Shown here in pieces: positions 12,555 to 28,482 of a stretch of 64,000 nucleotides of DNA (its first letter is position 1; each line of letters begins with the position of its first letter). The stretch spans positions 9,610,001 through 9,674,000 of the forward strand of contig NC_026658.2 in NCBI RefSeq assembly GCF_000004075.3, read 5' to 3'. The notes beneath the pieces are model-generated. The model searched no databases. It saw only the letters and a list, made by a program, of their open reading frames with translations, and had not been told where the DNA came from. Source of the DNA: Cucumis sativus. Taxonomy: Eukaryota > Streptophyta > Magnoliopsida > Cucurbitales > Cucurbitaceae. Made by a program: the position numbers and the translations under genes.

Positions 12555-12905
12555 TCACAAGTCCAAAGACAGGAAGACCCCAAAGACAAACCATGAGCCA
12601 AAATACTTATAAGCCACTCTATTACACTCTCCTTTAGCAAATTAGTTCAACAACTTTGACATCAATGACTCTGAACTGGTAGCCAATGAAAATTTAAATT
12701 TAAGGACTTTGGCGACAATGGTTTTAGCACCCATCTCCAACCAAACAACATCCAACCCTTTTTCCTTCTCCCATTGAATCCCTTCAACAACCCCATAAGC
12801 TTTAGTAGCTTCAATCATTACGTGACCAGAGTTGAAGCAACCTTGGCAAACCGAATATCATCCAAAATTCTTCCTTACAACTATCCCAATCTTGAATCCA
12901 TCCAA
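12555..12905 (-). pseudogene. LINE-type RNase H (RVT_3-like) fragment
   Basis: The minus strand from about 12825 reads VMIEATKAYGVVEGIQWEKE then KGLDVVWLEMGAKTIVAKVL. This matches the layout of the RNase H-like domain of plant non-LTR retrotransposons: an E-A helix, then a hydrophobic strand with L-E, then A-x-x-I-V. A stop codon interrupts it. It then continues as FAKGECNRVAYKY, resembling the F-x-x-R-x-x-N-x-V-A-H segment of the family. There is no reverse transcriptase nearby. I read it as a small dead fragment. Confidence 0.5.
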
Positions 12906-12909
12906 AATT

Positions 12910-14250
12910 AAGGGAAGAAACCTAAATGCTATGGAACTCAAGTTTTATTGGTTAAAAACTAGTCTAAGTTATTTGTAGTTGTACTTGTTGTAAATGGATG
13001 TCGAAAGGAATTGTTGTGACGTGACAACTATTCAAACGTGCACTCATCAGAATAAGAAATAGAATCAAGAGAAAGAGAAACGTTCGACTAGGATTTTTCA
13101 ACGGAAGAAAAATTGTAAGAAAATAATAAATACAAATTAAACAAATAGGAAATAAAACTCAACCTTCCTCGTCTGACCAAACAAACAACAATGGCACACT
13201 TGTAATAGCATAGTTAATAATGTTATCACCACCGACACATTTTCTCGTTACAATTGGCATACCTTGGTGTTTATACCCTACAATGCTAAACTCTCCAATA
13301 TAGGACCGAAGCATTGAAGTTTACTTATGGATCTTGTTCTTTGCTTAGGTTCCTAAACCCACAAGTTATTTCCAACAATACTAAATAAACTCAAACTTAC
13401 TCTTTAAATTTTATTGTTTTAGTTTTTTCTTAGGAATGCAACTATGAGAACAACGATGTCATTATGTCCGAGTCTTTTCGAAAATAGATTTTTTGAGTTT
13501 GAATATCAATTATATCATAATGGTCTCCTACATCGAGTGGCATGACAAATAATCTTTGATCGTCTTGTTTCTAATAATCTCTTCACATCGAGTGTTTTAT
13601 TCTTTTATTTTGAATTTGTATTTAGTAGTTTCTACGATAATATCAATAATTATAGCCCTTATTATACACGTTTATTATAAAGTTTCCTTTCAGCGAAAAA
13701 TAGGAAGAAAATCAAAATATGTGGAATGCACACCCTAAACTAATTCTTTTCATTGTTTGTTTTTATATTCACACATTGAATATAACTAATTAGGCACCAT
13801 TATTCCTACAACTCATAAAATGACTATCTTGAATGAAAAATTCATAACCCATATAGTGTTGAAGACTTAAAAAAAAAAAGGTCAATAGTAAACATGGCAC
13901 AGGACATGCACCCGAAAGATTGTATTAAAAAAATTAAAAGTCTAACAATCAATAATTAACAAGCTCTTGAAAAACAAATAACAATTTCGTTAAGAAGTGA
14001 TTAAAGTCAATAATTAATTTTTGTCCATTAAATATATCATAATTTTCGTTTTCTCTATTTATTATTAAATGAACAATATATAATTGGTTATTCAAAAAAG
14101 AAAATATAAACATCAAACATTTACATTTCATTAAAATCTTCTTTTATGTTTCTCTATGTGATGAACATTTCAATCTCCATCAGATCAAGAAACAGCGATA
14201 TATCCAAATCCAACAACATAATCAAATTAAAAGAATGAACATAATGTAAT
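12910..14250. other. Gene-free stretch
   Basis: AT-rich sequence with scattered short open frames lacking any motif. The last hundred bases are likely the 3' UTR of the small minus-strand gene that follows. I see no RNA gene or transposon protein. Confidence 0.5.
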
Positions 14251-14255
14251 TACTC

Positions 14256-14549
14256 TCAATCTTCCTTAACCTGCTTGTTCTTGTTGAGAATCGAACCGTT
14301 CAAATTTCTCCACAAGAATCTCCCGCTCGCCATGTCCACGAACGTCCAGAATCCCTTCTCAACCATCCTGTTCACTCCAAGTCGGTCCTCCGTCCCGCTC
14401 CGATTCTCGTTTTCTGGCGCGGATTTATCGGAAGCTTCAGTCGCTTGAAAGATATCGGAGGAGGAGGAAGAAGAAGAAGCGGATCTCCAGGCGAAGTATC
14501 CGGCGAGAATTGCAGAGAGGAAAAGGAGGATGAATCTGAGAGGACACAT
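14256..14549 (-). CDS. Small single-exon membrane-anchored plant protein of unknown function (97 residues)
   Basis: An ATG-initiated frame. The N-terminus (residues about 3-20, PLRFILLFLSAILAGYFAW) is a hydrophobic signal-anchor. A Ser/Asp/Glu-rich variable linker follows (24-55). The conserved-looking tail MVEKGFWTFVDMASGRFLWRNL (61-82) is followed by a Lys-rich end. This layout and tail match a family of tiny plant proteins that I recall being automatically labelled methyltransferase-related in Arabidopsis (near At5g18150), although no methyltransferase fold could fit in 97 residues. GC content is clearly above the flanks, and its position between HOZ and GDH1 would fit the conserved gene order. 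The role is unknown. The protein is likely in an endomembrane or organelle membrane with a short soluble tail. Confidence 0.75.
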   Translation of the reverse strand: MCPLRFILLFLSAILAGYFAWRSASSSSSSSDIFQATEASDKSAPENENRSGTEDRLGVNRMVEKGFWTFVDMASGRFLWRNLNGSILNKNKQVKED

Positions 14550-14559
14550 TGGAGAAGTG

Positions 14560-17500
14560 AAAATTTGGGGGTAGAAATTGGAAGATTAGTGGATTTAGGG
14601 TGTATTTGAGTTTTTATAATGTTGAATTGAAAATGGGGAAGAACGCGTAATTGAATTGATGAGGTTTGGGAATGGTATTGAGTATTGTTATTTAATTGAC
14701 TTTGTGTTGTGCGCCATGGTTGACTACTTCCATACTTTTTTGTGCTTCGTTTCTTGTGGTGATGTAATTAATTTCGGAAATTGGGGAGTAGGTGAGCTTT
14801 CTTTCTACATGGATCCGATTTGTTTGAACCATTCGGTTTGGTTCCGGTTCTTTTTTTATACAAAAATAAAAATGAATTGTATCTCCTCCTATTTTTTTAA
14901 ATGAAACTTATTTGTTTTAATTTGATATCTATTTTTCACGTCTAAAACGAAAAACATTTTGTTAAGTTAAATTGCTTGCTAACTTCTTTTATCGCCTTGA
15001 GAGTGAGTTAACAAGTGGCTCTACTAGTTAAGCCTAAAAACAAGACAGTGATGGAAGCAAAATGTTATATGTATTTATCTCCAAAATCTAGGTCAAATAT
15101 CTTTTTTCTTCGTTAAATTTATGTCATTCATGCAAAAAAAAATTGCTGCTTTCTTGAGACATTTTTCTTTTAAAAGCAAATCTTACCAAATAATCGATAA
15201 AAGTTCTAGAAAATGTTATTTTAGTCTATACTTCAGATTTTATTATGCTTTTGAGTGATATACTTTCTTTTAATAAATTTTAAATTTGACCCTTCAAACA
15301 AACTATTGTTTTATATATATAGAAAGGAAAAAAACTAGAGGTTTGTATATTTCATGTCCTAAAAATTAAAATTAAGGTTGCACATAAAACAATTTGTATG
15401 TAGTAAAATTAACAAACCTTGGAAAACCAACGTGAGATGTCAAAATTAACCCATGGGCCGATTTATTGAGGGGCTTCACATTTTCGATTTTTGTATTTTA
15501 AGTGTCAAATTATAATATATTTTTAAAAATACATTTTTTTATTATATTATGTCTTTCGTACAGTGATTGTGTCCCCCTTTGAAATCCTAAGATTTGGGTT
15601 CAAAACTCATCATATGATTTTTGGATACGCCACTTAACGCCTACTTTCAAGTTTAAATTCTTTCATTTTAAAATATTCAATCTTTAATGTCAAACTAATA
15701 AGGTAATTGTAGTATAATTATCATTAAAATTACCATTCTCCTTTAGCCATTCAGCTATCATTGTTTCAATTTTATCCTTCTTTTGAGATCGTGACTTTTG
15801 ATAAAAATAAAAAATAAAAAACATAAAATTTTATATATTATTGTTATTATTAATTGAGTTATTAAATTTTAAATGACTTGTTTTCTAGTTTTTTTTTTTC
15901 TTTAAATGAATGAATTAATGGATTTTGTTGTGTGAACAATTGTTTAGTAAATTGATGGCATGATTTAAACATGTTAATTAAGAATGTAATAATAATCACA
16001 TAGGGTGGCAGCCCATAGCTGCAATGGATATTAAGTTGGTAAAAAAGTTAAATCAAAAATTCAAATTAACATTTTAAAATTTGAAAAATGATCAGATTGG
16101 ATAATATAAGACGTTTGAAAAATATACATTTTATTTTAAAAATTAAGCTTTTATAAATACAATTTCTAATGGTTCCATTTAGAAGTTCTTGATTTTGTAC
16201 TGCTGGTGTCTACAAAAATTAAGTCAAACTTTAAAAATTAAATAAAATAACATAAAAACTTATGAATTTTTTAATGCAAAAACAATGAAATTTAGGTAGA
16301 ACAAAACATAAATTTCGAAATAGAAAACTAAAAGCAAAATCGTTTTCGAACGAAGTATAATTCTCTAGACCTTTTGGTTCAATAAGGATGGAGGCCGAGA
16401 AATATTCGATCCCTAAGATGGTACCTAATAGCTAATACTTGACTTATTGACTATAATTAAATTACAGTAGAACTGTTTTCAAATATATTAAATAAATCAA
16501 TTTATTACAGTAACTTTTGGGAAAAAATTATAGTAATCTTTATAATTAAACACATTAACTTTCCTACTAAGTATATGCTCCAGCTTAAACCTAACACCCA
16601 ATAATCTCTTCTCCAATTAGAGGGACCCAGAAAGTAAATGAGATTATTTAATCAATCTTGGAATGCATTTAATTAGGTTATTGTTTTTATAGAAAAAGAA
16701 AACAAAGAGATACTACTTTAAGTATATTCATAAGAATATGTGTAAAAGAAGGATCATAGCCATTAATTTAAACACATATAAAAAAGCAAGGCAAAGTGAG
16801 GTGGGATCTTACCTGCCCTCCAAAATAATTTCAAAAAGTTGTTTTTGAATATAACAAATTGTTATCGTGTATAATTTTAATGTATGTTGCACATGTATAT
16901 AACCTTTTGGAAAGAATAATTAAATTAATTTGACTCAAATTTTATGGTAATGTATCAATTTAGATCCTAATTAAACTTTTAAATCTAACCAATGTTAGCG
17001 ATGCTTTTAACACTTAGTTTAACTTTTGCTAATCTTCACACTAATTTGATGTACAATTTAATGGATAGTTTTTTTTTTTAGAATGAATATAATTAAATGA
17101 AGGCCAATGCCAATAAACAAACTTCATCCGTATCGAGCGTGTGAACATCTCTAGCCATAAGTTCTGCGTCCACGTGTCACCACATTAAATTTTGAGATAA
17201 TTGCAAATATAGTAATTAGATTCAAAGTATTGGTATATATAATAATAGTTTTAAAAATATATAATTATAGCAAAGTTTATGAGTGATAGGAGTTCACTGA
17301 TAGACTAAGAGTAATAGATTTTGCTATATTTATTTAATTTTGTAATGTTACTGTATACTCTCTTGCTTATTATCTCTAAAATTGTTACCCATTTTAATTG
17401 CCCACAGATTATTAATGGCTAAACATTTAGCGTTACAAAAAATTGTTTAAGAGGCTGATCTAAAATGATAGACTATTGTGAGTTGCCTTTCGCCCAGTAA

Positions 17501-17680
17501 GGTAGTATGTTACTACTTTACTTAACTAGGGAATTGCTTATGCTTAGAAGGATTAAATATATGTCGGTACATCGGTATATCCGTAAATTAAGGGTTCTTC
17601 ATTGCTATTAAGAACTAATTGATACCTTCAATATCTTTTATAAATATACATAACTTTCTATCGTTGTCTTTTTGGTATAC
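14560..17680. other. Gene-free AT-rich stretch
   Basis: A frame at 14656-14904 looks like chance in the promoter side of the small gene. The rest is AT-rich with no coding signature. A segment at about 17171-17345 has the vocabulary of a common interspersed repeat (TTGCAAATATAG, AGTGATAGG, TTTTGCTATATTT) that I recall from cucurbit genomes. Scattered lineage-type repeats account for part of the rest. Confidence 0.45.
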
Positions 17681-17689
17681 TTATAGGAG

Positions 17690-20150
17690 AATAGTCTAAC
17701 TATCATCCTACTTTGATGTTCTATTTGCTTTGTAGGACTCATTTTGTGAAGCCCACATTCTGAAGTAGAGGGACTATGAAGAAGGATTTCTGTAAAGATG
17801 GAAGTTGAAAAGGGTAAGAATTAGGCATTTTGAAAAAGAAGCATGTGTTATAGCTAGGCGATGCGAGGAAAGATAGTATGTGTAAAGAAGCTAGGTGACA
17901 CGCTAAAACAAGATAACGAGAGAAGGAAAGGTGGTAACAAACACTTAATCAATTATCAAGTGACGAACTAGGCGAGGAGGAGTCGGTTATGTGTTAAATT
18001 TGAATGATTAGTTAGCTAAACACACGTTAAGTTTAAGTTAAGCATGGATTAAGAAGGATACTAAGCTACCATGTGTAAAGCACTAAGTGGGCGCTGGCGA
18101 GCAAAGATGAGTTTAAGGGTGACTAATTCAGTTTGAGATTAGCATAAATAGCTAATGAGTTCAAAAGGAAAACTACAAGGAAGTTCTGATGTCACGCCCT
18201 GCCCCGCAAGCACCTCAACACTTTGCTTACGTAGTATGACTTGAGTATTTCTGACATGATTAAACGCCAGAAAGCCCAGCTTAGGTCCTTAAGCTTTGTT
18301 TAATCACCTAGTACCTTAAATATCAAACTTGAACTACACTTTAGGCGATAAAACATTACTTTGAGATCTTTCCTTACTCACAATTAAGAATCATAACACA
18401 CCGGAAGAACAAAAACTTAAATTTTATTAACTTAAACCATGAGTTCTACAATACAATTTACATACAAAACTTGATTACAAAAACTTAAATAAAACGCCTA
18501 GCAGCTTCTCTTCGTCTAACAGCTTCTCAACTCTTCCTTACTTTGGCCTTAACGTCTGGTCACCTAGGAAGTGAAAACATAAAATGTAAGTCAAGAGACT
18601 TAGTGAGGTTTTAAGAGGAACCCTTTGAAAATACATTTTATAATCATCACTTCATAACAAATTGCGTAAACATATCATGTTGCATAAACACACATTAGTC
18701 TTGCATCTCTTTTACCGAGAATATGAACCATTCCCCACTCCAAGAGTCATCGCCTTGTGTTTAGACTACTATGATGACATTTTCATCAACAACATTCGAA
18801 AATTTATGGGTTCTTTTCTCGTTGTTCAGACTGCCTTACACAATGCACATCTTTATACATTGGTCGACTTCACTCCACCATGCAGGCCTTTTCTACATGA
18901 TTGTCTTTAACCTTATGTGCACATAGCAATTATCTTAATGTTAGAACATTAGGTTTAAAACATAATCTTTCATTTCAAATACTTTGAAATCATTCTTTAC
19001 AAACCTCAAAGCATAAAGAAAAGCTTAAAATATACAAACACTTTGAAATATCACTCACAAAAACTTGGTTTATCCCTTCTCGCAGAACGCGTAGCTTCAC
19101 TTCTTCTTCGAAGCAACTCAGCGGAGTAACACTTCACTTCACAAATTCTTAGAGTAAACTCTTAAAACATTATGTCTTCGTCCTCTATTTATAATAATTC
19201 TTAAGTTGTGTTAGTCATCGCAAAGCTTCTAAAATATTCTCAGCTTCTACTTAAGGTATTACACATGTAAGCATAATATTTCACTTAATCTTACTTAACT
19301 TCCAACTTAACATGTAACCATTGTCAAGTCAATTTAGACATCTTCTGACGCCTACTTGTCTCACGTCATCCTAACACAAACTTCAAAACGCAAGCTTCTA
19401 CTCAAAATTTCCATTCAACACTTTTAGTTAAATATTTGATCATTTTATTCCAAACACGAGTCTCACATATGAAAAGTGTTTAAGTTCTGCCAAGAGAATT
19501 CAGACAACAAGAGGAGTAAGTGAGGCGTTAAGAAGGGGGTTAGGAGGAAACGTATTAGCTTGGTGGGTGACCCTTTTAAAGAAAAGAGATCAAGCAAAGT
19601 TTTCTAAAGCCTTTCTTTCGAAGTCATGTTAATTTTATGAATAATGTAATGCATGTTATAACCTTGTTTATGATTTACATGAAAACCATGAATGTTTGAA
19701 GGTTTATTTGAGTTAAAGTATGTGTTCTTATGTTGCTTGTATGTTAATAAACCTTTAGTTTTATTCCTACCATGAGCTAGTTGCTATGTGCACATAAGAG
19801 TAGTGCCAACCATACGTTAAGTGGTTTGCATGTTGAAAAGGTCGCTGGGTGCATTGAGCGATTTGCATTCGAGCTGACGTCGAAGCAACTAGAATTGAAT
19901 GAGGGTTCACAAAGATGCTAGTAGTAAAATGAGAATTATGACAGTAGTATATGCGTTGAGAAGGTTCAATGTCCAAGCTGAAGGAATAAGTAAAGGCTAA
20001 TGCAATATTTCTTAATCTCAGTGCGTGTTAAGGCGTTGAACTCGTAAAATGATTTTATGCATGTACTTGTATTTTCCAAAAGGTTCTCCAAAAATGTCAC
20101 TTGCTAGGGTCGTATTTTGGACGGGGGCATGATATATTTCATACAATAAG
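17690..20150 (+). mobile_element. Old LTR-type element interrupted by a younger solo LTR
   Basis: The outer parts (17690-18189 and 19468-20150) share the CTAGGCGAG vocabulary of the block at 10.8-12.1 kb and a CATAAATAGC box near 18144. The right part contains TTGCTATGTGCACATAAG at about 19770-19790. The inserted solo LTR carries nearly the same phrase on its opposite strand (about 18913-18930), so host and insert seem to be related families in opposite orientation. No coding capacity remains. Confidence 0.45.
18190..19467 (-). mobile_element. Solo LTR, about 1.28 kb
   Basis: The block begins TGTCACGCCC and ends GAGTCTCACA, giving the TG...CA termini of an LTR with short inverted ends (TGTCAC versus TGTGAG on the other strand). 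The flanks are TCTGA (18185-18189) and TATGA (19468-19472), a 5-base target duplication with one difference. An 8-base match AAGTTCTG also flanks it at 18181-18188 and 19482-19489. On the minus strand it holds a polyadenylation-like stretch and ends GGGGCAGGGCGTGACA. No internal domain is present, so it is a solo LTR, probably gypsy-type. The frame at 18662-18910 is not a gene. Confidence 0.55.
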
Positions 20151-20164
20151 AGTGACGTTCATGA

Positions 20165-23100
20165 TCTAAGATAACCATCCTCTCTAGGTCGGATTTGAAC
20201 CTATGAGTAGTCAATGTGAACAATCACCTTAACACTATAACTAGCATGTTTGATTCACTACTAAAGGTTCGTTAACACTTCTCCTAGCAACAAACGTGGA
20301 ATCATCACATGGTTGCTAAAGTAAGTTAAGCTTTATTAATATTGAAATATTTATTAGAAACTAAATTTTTAATTTTGAAAAGTTCACATAAACATCAACA
20401 TTTATACCCTAAAAATGTATTCAAATATGCATTTAAATCCAAAATTTAAACATAGAATAAAATTAATGGTGTAGATTTTTGAATAAGTAGGGGGAAATAT
20501 TTTAAGCCTTTTATGTAATTTCCTTGGGTTATTGGTGACATGAGCTTCATTTTGGGTCACTTCAAATTGTACCAAGATTCTACATGTGTGTGTGTGTGAT
20601 GGAGACCAAACCAACCATTCAAATTTTAAATAATTATTAATAATAAACAATTTTAAACATAAATAAAATTATATATATAGTTTCTTTTCTAGGAGATTTT
20701 TTAAAAATAGAAAATTTTTAGAAACTATTTTTTAAAAATATAAAAGAAGTCTTTTTTTATTTGCAATTTACTAAAGTTGATATTCCTTTTTACCCAATGC
20801 ATCAATTTGCATTGCTTATGCAATACTAAAGGGAAGATAGTGAAATAACACGGGGAAAAGCTTATAACTTTGGTTAGTGAACTTTGACCTAACATTTTGG
20901 ATCATAGTGGCCATAATTATAAACCAAAATTAAAGTGCTTTTCTCATTTGTTAGAATATTTTATTCCAATAATAAGGTTCAACCACATTAATTATATATG
21001 ATTATATTATTGAGTTCTAATTATAAATGAATCATTGAATGTTGGGTGGATTCATGAATTTCAATCATCTAAAACATTGTTGAGTGGATCATACCATTGT
21101 TTGCACTTAATTGGAACCTCAAAAGGAATCTATATATTCAGTTTATGAATTATAGGCAAATATTATGATGCTAGTAGGATTCTTTTTGTTGGATGATGTC
21201 TCAATTTACCTTTCACTTCCTTTTTTTTCTTTATCTTATTTCAATTTATTTTGAGTTAGATATGTTTAACAAATTTATGATGTTGAGCTTACTACCACCA
21301 CCTTATGACATCTAAATTAATATAGAAAAGTTTAGTTAATCGCACAAGAAACTATTTATAGGTCTTTCTCTAACACTCCTCTCGTCATGTGTAATAGTTA
21401 TGATGTTAGACATGCTTAGAACTTGTAAAGTGTTGATCTTTATTCTAATTTGTTGTTTTTTTGTTAGTGTATATTTACTAGTACCGACTTTCGAAACGTG
21501 CACTCCCTTGTTCCTTTCTAATATGCTATAAATTTGAACCATCATCAATAGGCTTTAAACCTTTTAATAATCTCTTTTCTTTTCTTTTTTTTTTTATTTT
21601 TTTTGTCGAGTTCAATGAGAGTGAAATTTGAATTTTTTGGACTCATGTCTAGTGCTCATCTAATCAATACCAATGATCTTTGACAATTTGACCTTAAGTT
21701 GAAAAGCATTTAATGTTCATTTGAAACGGAAGACTCAAAAGTTGTTTACACCTCATAACCTTTCATATGAACCCTTTTTTAAAGTGTTTTGCTTCTTCTT
21801 CTTCTTCTTTCTTTTAAAACAATCTTTAAAAATGACCAAACAAAAATCCTATAATACACCATTTGTAAGTAATTCTAGAATGTTAAAATCAATGTGTCAT
21901 TTTCAAAATATACTCACAATTATTTAAAATTATTTTAATATTTAATTTTATACATTTAAATGCAATTTTTACATCATCAAAATTGGTTTATTTTAATTAT
22001 TTTAAAATCACTCCCAAACCTATCAACACATCTTTTAGAATGATTTTAAACATAAAAATAAGGTCGGGCTAACTATTTTTTAATCAATCCCAAGCATTTT
22101 TTATCGTTTATGGTATATTAAAAAAAATACATGAATTGTAATTGTAGAGTGAAAACCAATTAGGTAACTAACTATCTTTAATAAGTGGAGTTAATAATGG
22201 TACATCTTTTGAATGTTTGAAGCATATCCTTTTTGTAACACAATACCAATTGATTTACAAATCTCCTATGAGATTGGTTGGTTCCAACTTTAAGTGCAAT
22301 TGGAGAAAGGAAAATTAATGTTGTAATATAAAGTTAAAGATAGGCCAAATTGGACAAGGTAGCTGATGAACATATTCTTATTCTTTTTAGCAGCTTTTTG
22401 GTATGATGTTAAAATAATTTTTTTTAAAAAAAAATAAATAACACAATAGCTGTCTCTATTCAAATGGGGAACTTATTCCAAATATATATATATATATATG
22501 AATATATAATCAAAATTTCACATGAATTGATGCACACATATCATCCACCTTAAGTTGCTCCCCATATATAGAGCCAAAAGGTAGACAAATAATTGGATAT
22601 CATCCAAATCAATGATATTATGATGTGAATGGATGTGGTAATTGTGGTTGTTTCATTATCATATAAAAAAGAAAATTGTGAACAACTTAATTCTGCGTCA
22701 TTACTGTAATTGTTGAATTCTAATTTAATTGATAACAATGAATACTAAAATATACGAAAGATTTATATTAAAGATATTTGGAATAAGAAAGTGAAGTTGT
22801 GAACTCTTGATCCCACAATTTAATAAGTTATTGAGACAATACATAAAATGGGTGATTTTTAGTCGTAGGACACAAACTTCCTTCGACCTTGGATGGAACT
22901 CCCAAACTCTTAGATTTATCTGTGTAGAGTATTAGTTCGAATATTTGAAGACATTTAATTCTATATGTTATAACCAATTGAGTGATACGAAGGTATAAAT
23001 GGATGAAATATAATAATACATTCTAATGCAACTTATAAAGAATCTATACTTCTAAATGACTTACAAAGCCTTCTTCAAAGTGTACACTTTTTTTAGCTTA

Positions 23101-23940
23101 TCTTAGATTGATTCATTAATAAGAAACATTTCTACCCCTAAATTAACCTCCCCTTCAATTTAACAAAATCACAAAATGCTATAGATCTTGAAAATCTTTG
23201 AAGTAACCTGGTCCCCTAGTTAAACTTGTTCCTACTTTAACGTTTTAGCCTCAAGTGTCAACGTTGTTTCAACATACTAGTGTAAGCTCAAGAATATATT
23301 CTCTTAAACTAAAAAGAAGACAATATCATATTATTAGGTTAATGTTTAAAAAGCACATATGTAAATACAAGACATGAATACGACACGACGAGACACCATA
23401 TTTTTTAAATCAAGAACATGGAAACAACAAAAACACGGTGACTAAAATATACATTTTAAAATATATGTATAGTTTTTGTACAAGAGGGAACTTCAAGGTG
23501 AATGAGTTTATATATTTACATGAATAAAAGACTAGTTTACTGTATTTTTAAAGCATGTCTACAAAAACTGAACCTATATCAACTATGTACAATCAAATGT
23601 CTAATATGTGTCCAATAAATATTGGAATGCTCAGGTGTCAGACAGATACGCTAGCTAAGCTAGAAGGTCCATACCTCTTAGGTTAATGGTGCATTTAGGC
23701 ACTACATTAGAAACCAAAAAAAAATAAAGGTGAAGAAGCAGAACAATCAGATGATGATGTATCTAATTGAGACATGAGTAAGAGAGGAAGTGGTAAATAC
23801 CTTTACAAAAGCAATCATAGTTGCTAATAATAATCACATCAGCAAGAAGAAAAAAAATGAGAGCAGCCACAAGAGAAGGAAAAAAAAAAAAAGAATAGTG
23901 GGAATCTGATTTGGAATACACTCAACAACATAGCCCTGGC
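20165..23940. other. Gene-free AT-rich stretch upstream of GDH1
   Basis: No coding signature. It contains short AT/TG microsatellites (about 20588-20600 and 22486-22499) and isolated tRNA-like phrases such as GGATTTGAACC near 20190. The proximal 300 bases probably contain the GDH1 promoter. Confidence 0.45.
23370..23660. repeat. Interspersed repeat with GTGTC/CGTGTC vocabulary
   Basis: Contains ACGACACGACGAGACACC near one end and TGTGTCCAATAAATATTGG and CAGGTGTCAGACAGATACG near the other. Similar phrases recur, in the other orientation, in the second intron of the PnsB2 gene (about 56790-57110). No coding capacity. A non-autonomous transposon is likely. Ends are not defined. Confidence 0.35.
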
Positions 23941-23950
23941 CTAAGTAAGC

Positions 23951-23958
23951 TATATAAA
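23951..23958 (+). promoter_or_regulatory. TATA box of GDH1
   Basis: TATATAAA sits about 1.36 kb upstream of the ATG and about 410 bases before the leader donor site at 24370. Transcription would then start near 23985. Inferred from sequence only. Confidence 0.5.
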
Positions 23959-23984
23959 GATAAAACAGAAAGAAAGTCAGTGAG

Positions 23985-27640
<3,656 letters not shown>

Positions 27641-28482
27641 GTAGCTGCTTCTCTCAGCTCTAAATAAATGGGGAGACGCTCCACTCCCTCACCATATTGT
27701 TGCTTCTTTTTCTGCTGTATTTTCTGCATACAAAACTCTCCATTTCATAGCAGTAGTTATTTTTATTGAACACACATGCAACCATTATTATCTCTGCCTA
27801 AAAATGTCAAGTACATGGTATGGTTTTGCTTCCTCCCAATACATATTGAGAGGAAATTTATGAATTGATTTTGGATGAGAAGGATTCCTCTATAGGCTTC
27901 AGCCACCCACTTGCTTCCAAGCTTTTAGCCTTTCCCGCTCATGAATTCTTGTCCTTCTTTAGTTCAAAAGGTCAGTCCAACGCATACAAATTTCATACAA
28001 AGAAGTGGTTTTTTTAAAGTACCATATGATGATAGTTCCTTTATATAAGAAACCAAACCTTCATTCAAAAAAATGACGAGTCTAATACTAACTCCAGTCC
28101 GAAAGATAACACTAAATACATCAAGGACTGAGTACAATATCTAATGGCATAACTACAAAATACCAGTTTCAAAGCCTATGGACATTGGTCTTATTCTGTT
28201 CAAAAAGCGCAGCAATCAGAAATTCAGCTGTATGAGAAATATGACAAACTAAATTTCATCTTCCACAACCTTGATCCATGTATATATTCAGGAACAAATT
28301 GCAAAATTAGAGGTGGTTGGTAAAACATTAAAATTTGGAGCAGAATTAAATTAGGTAGTAGCTTCAGTACTAAGAGGTTCAATTCCAAATAAAATACAGT
28401 GCAAACAAAAGACTCTTGCAAGCGCTTCTCAAAACATTGCAAATGGAAAATTGGTAAAACTATGATGTTACATAATGCTAAT
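27641..28482. other. Convergent intergenic stretch (3' UTRs of GDH1 and GAR1)
   Basis: 840 bases between two stop codons on opposite strands. It should hold both 3' UTRs and polyadenylation signals. No further gene is seen. Confidence 0.6.

Noticed and set aside
14656..14904. 82-residue plus-strand frame divergent from the small membrane protein gene
   Set aside because: No motif, no GC rise, and it sits where the promoter of the minus-strand gene should be.
18662..18910. 82-residue plus-strand frame
   Set aside because: Lies inside the solo LTR; LTRs do not encode proteins and it matches no family.
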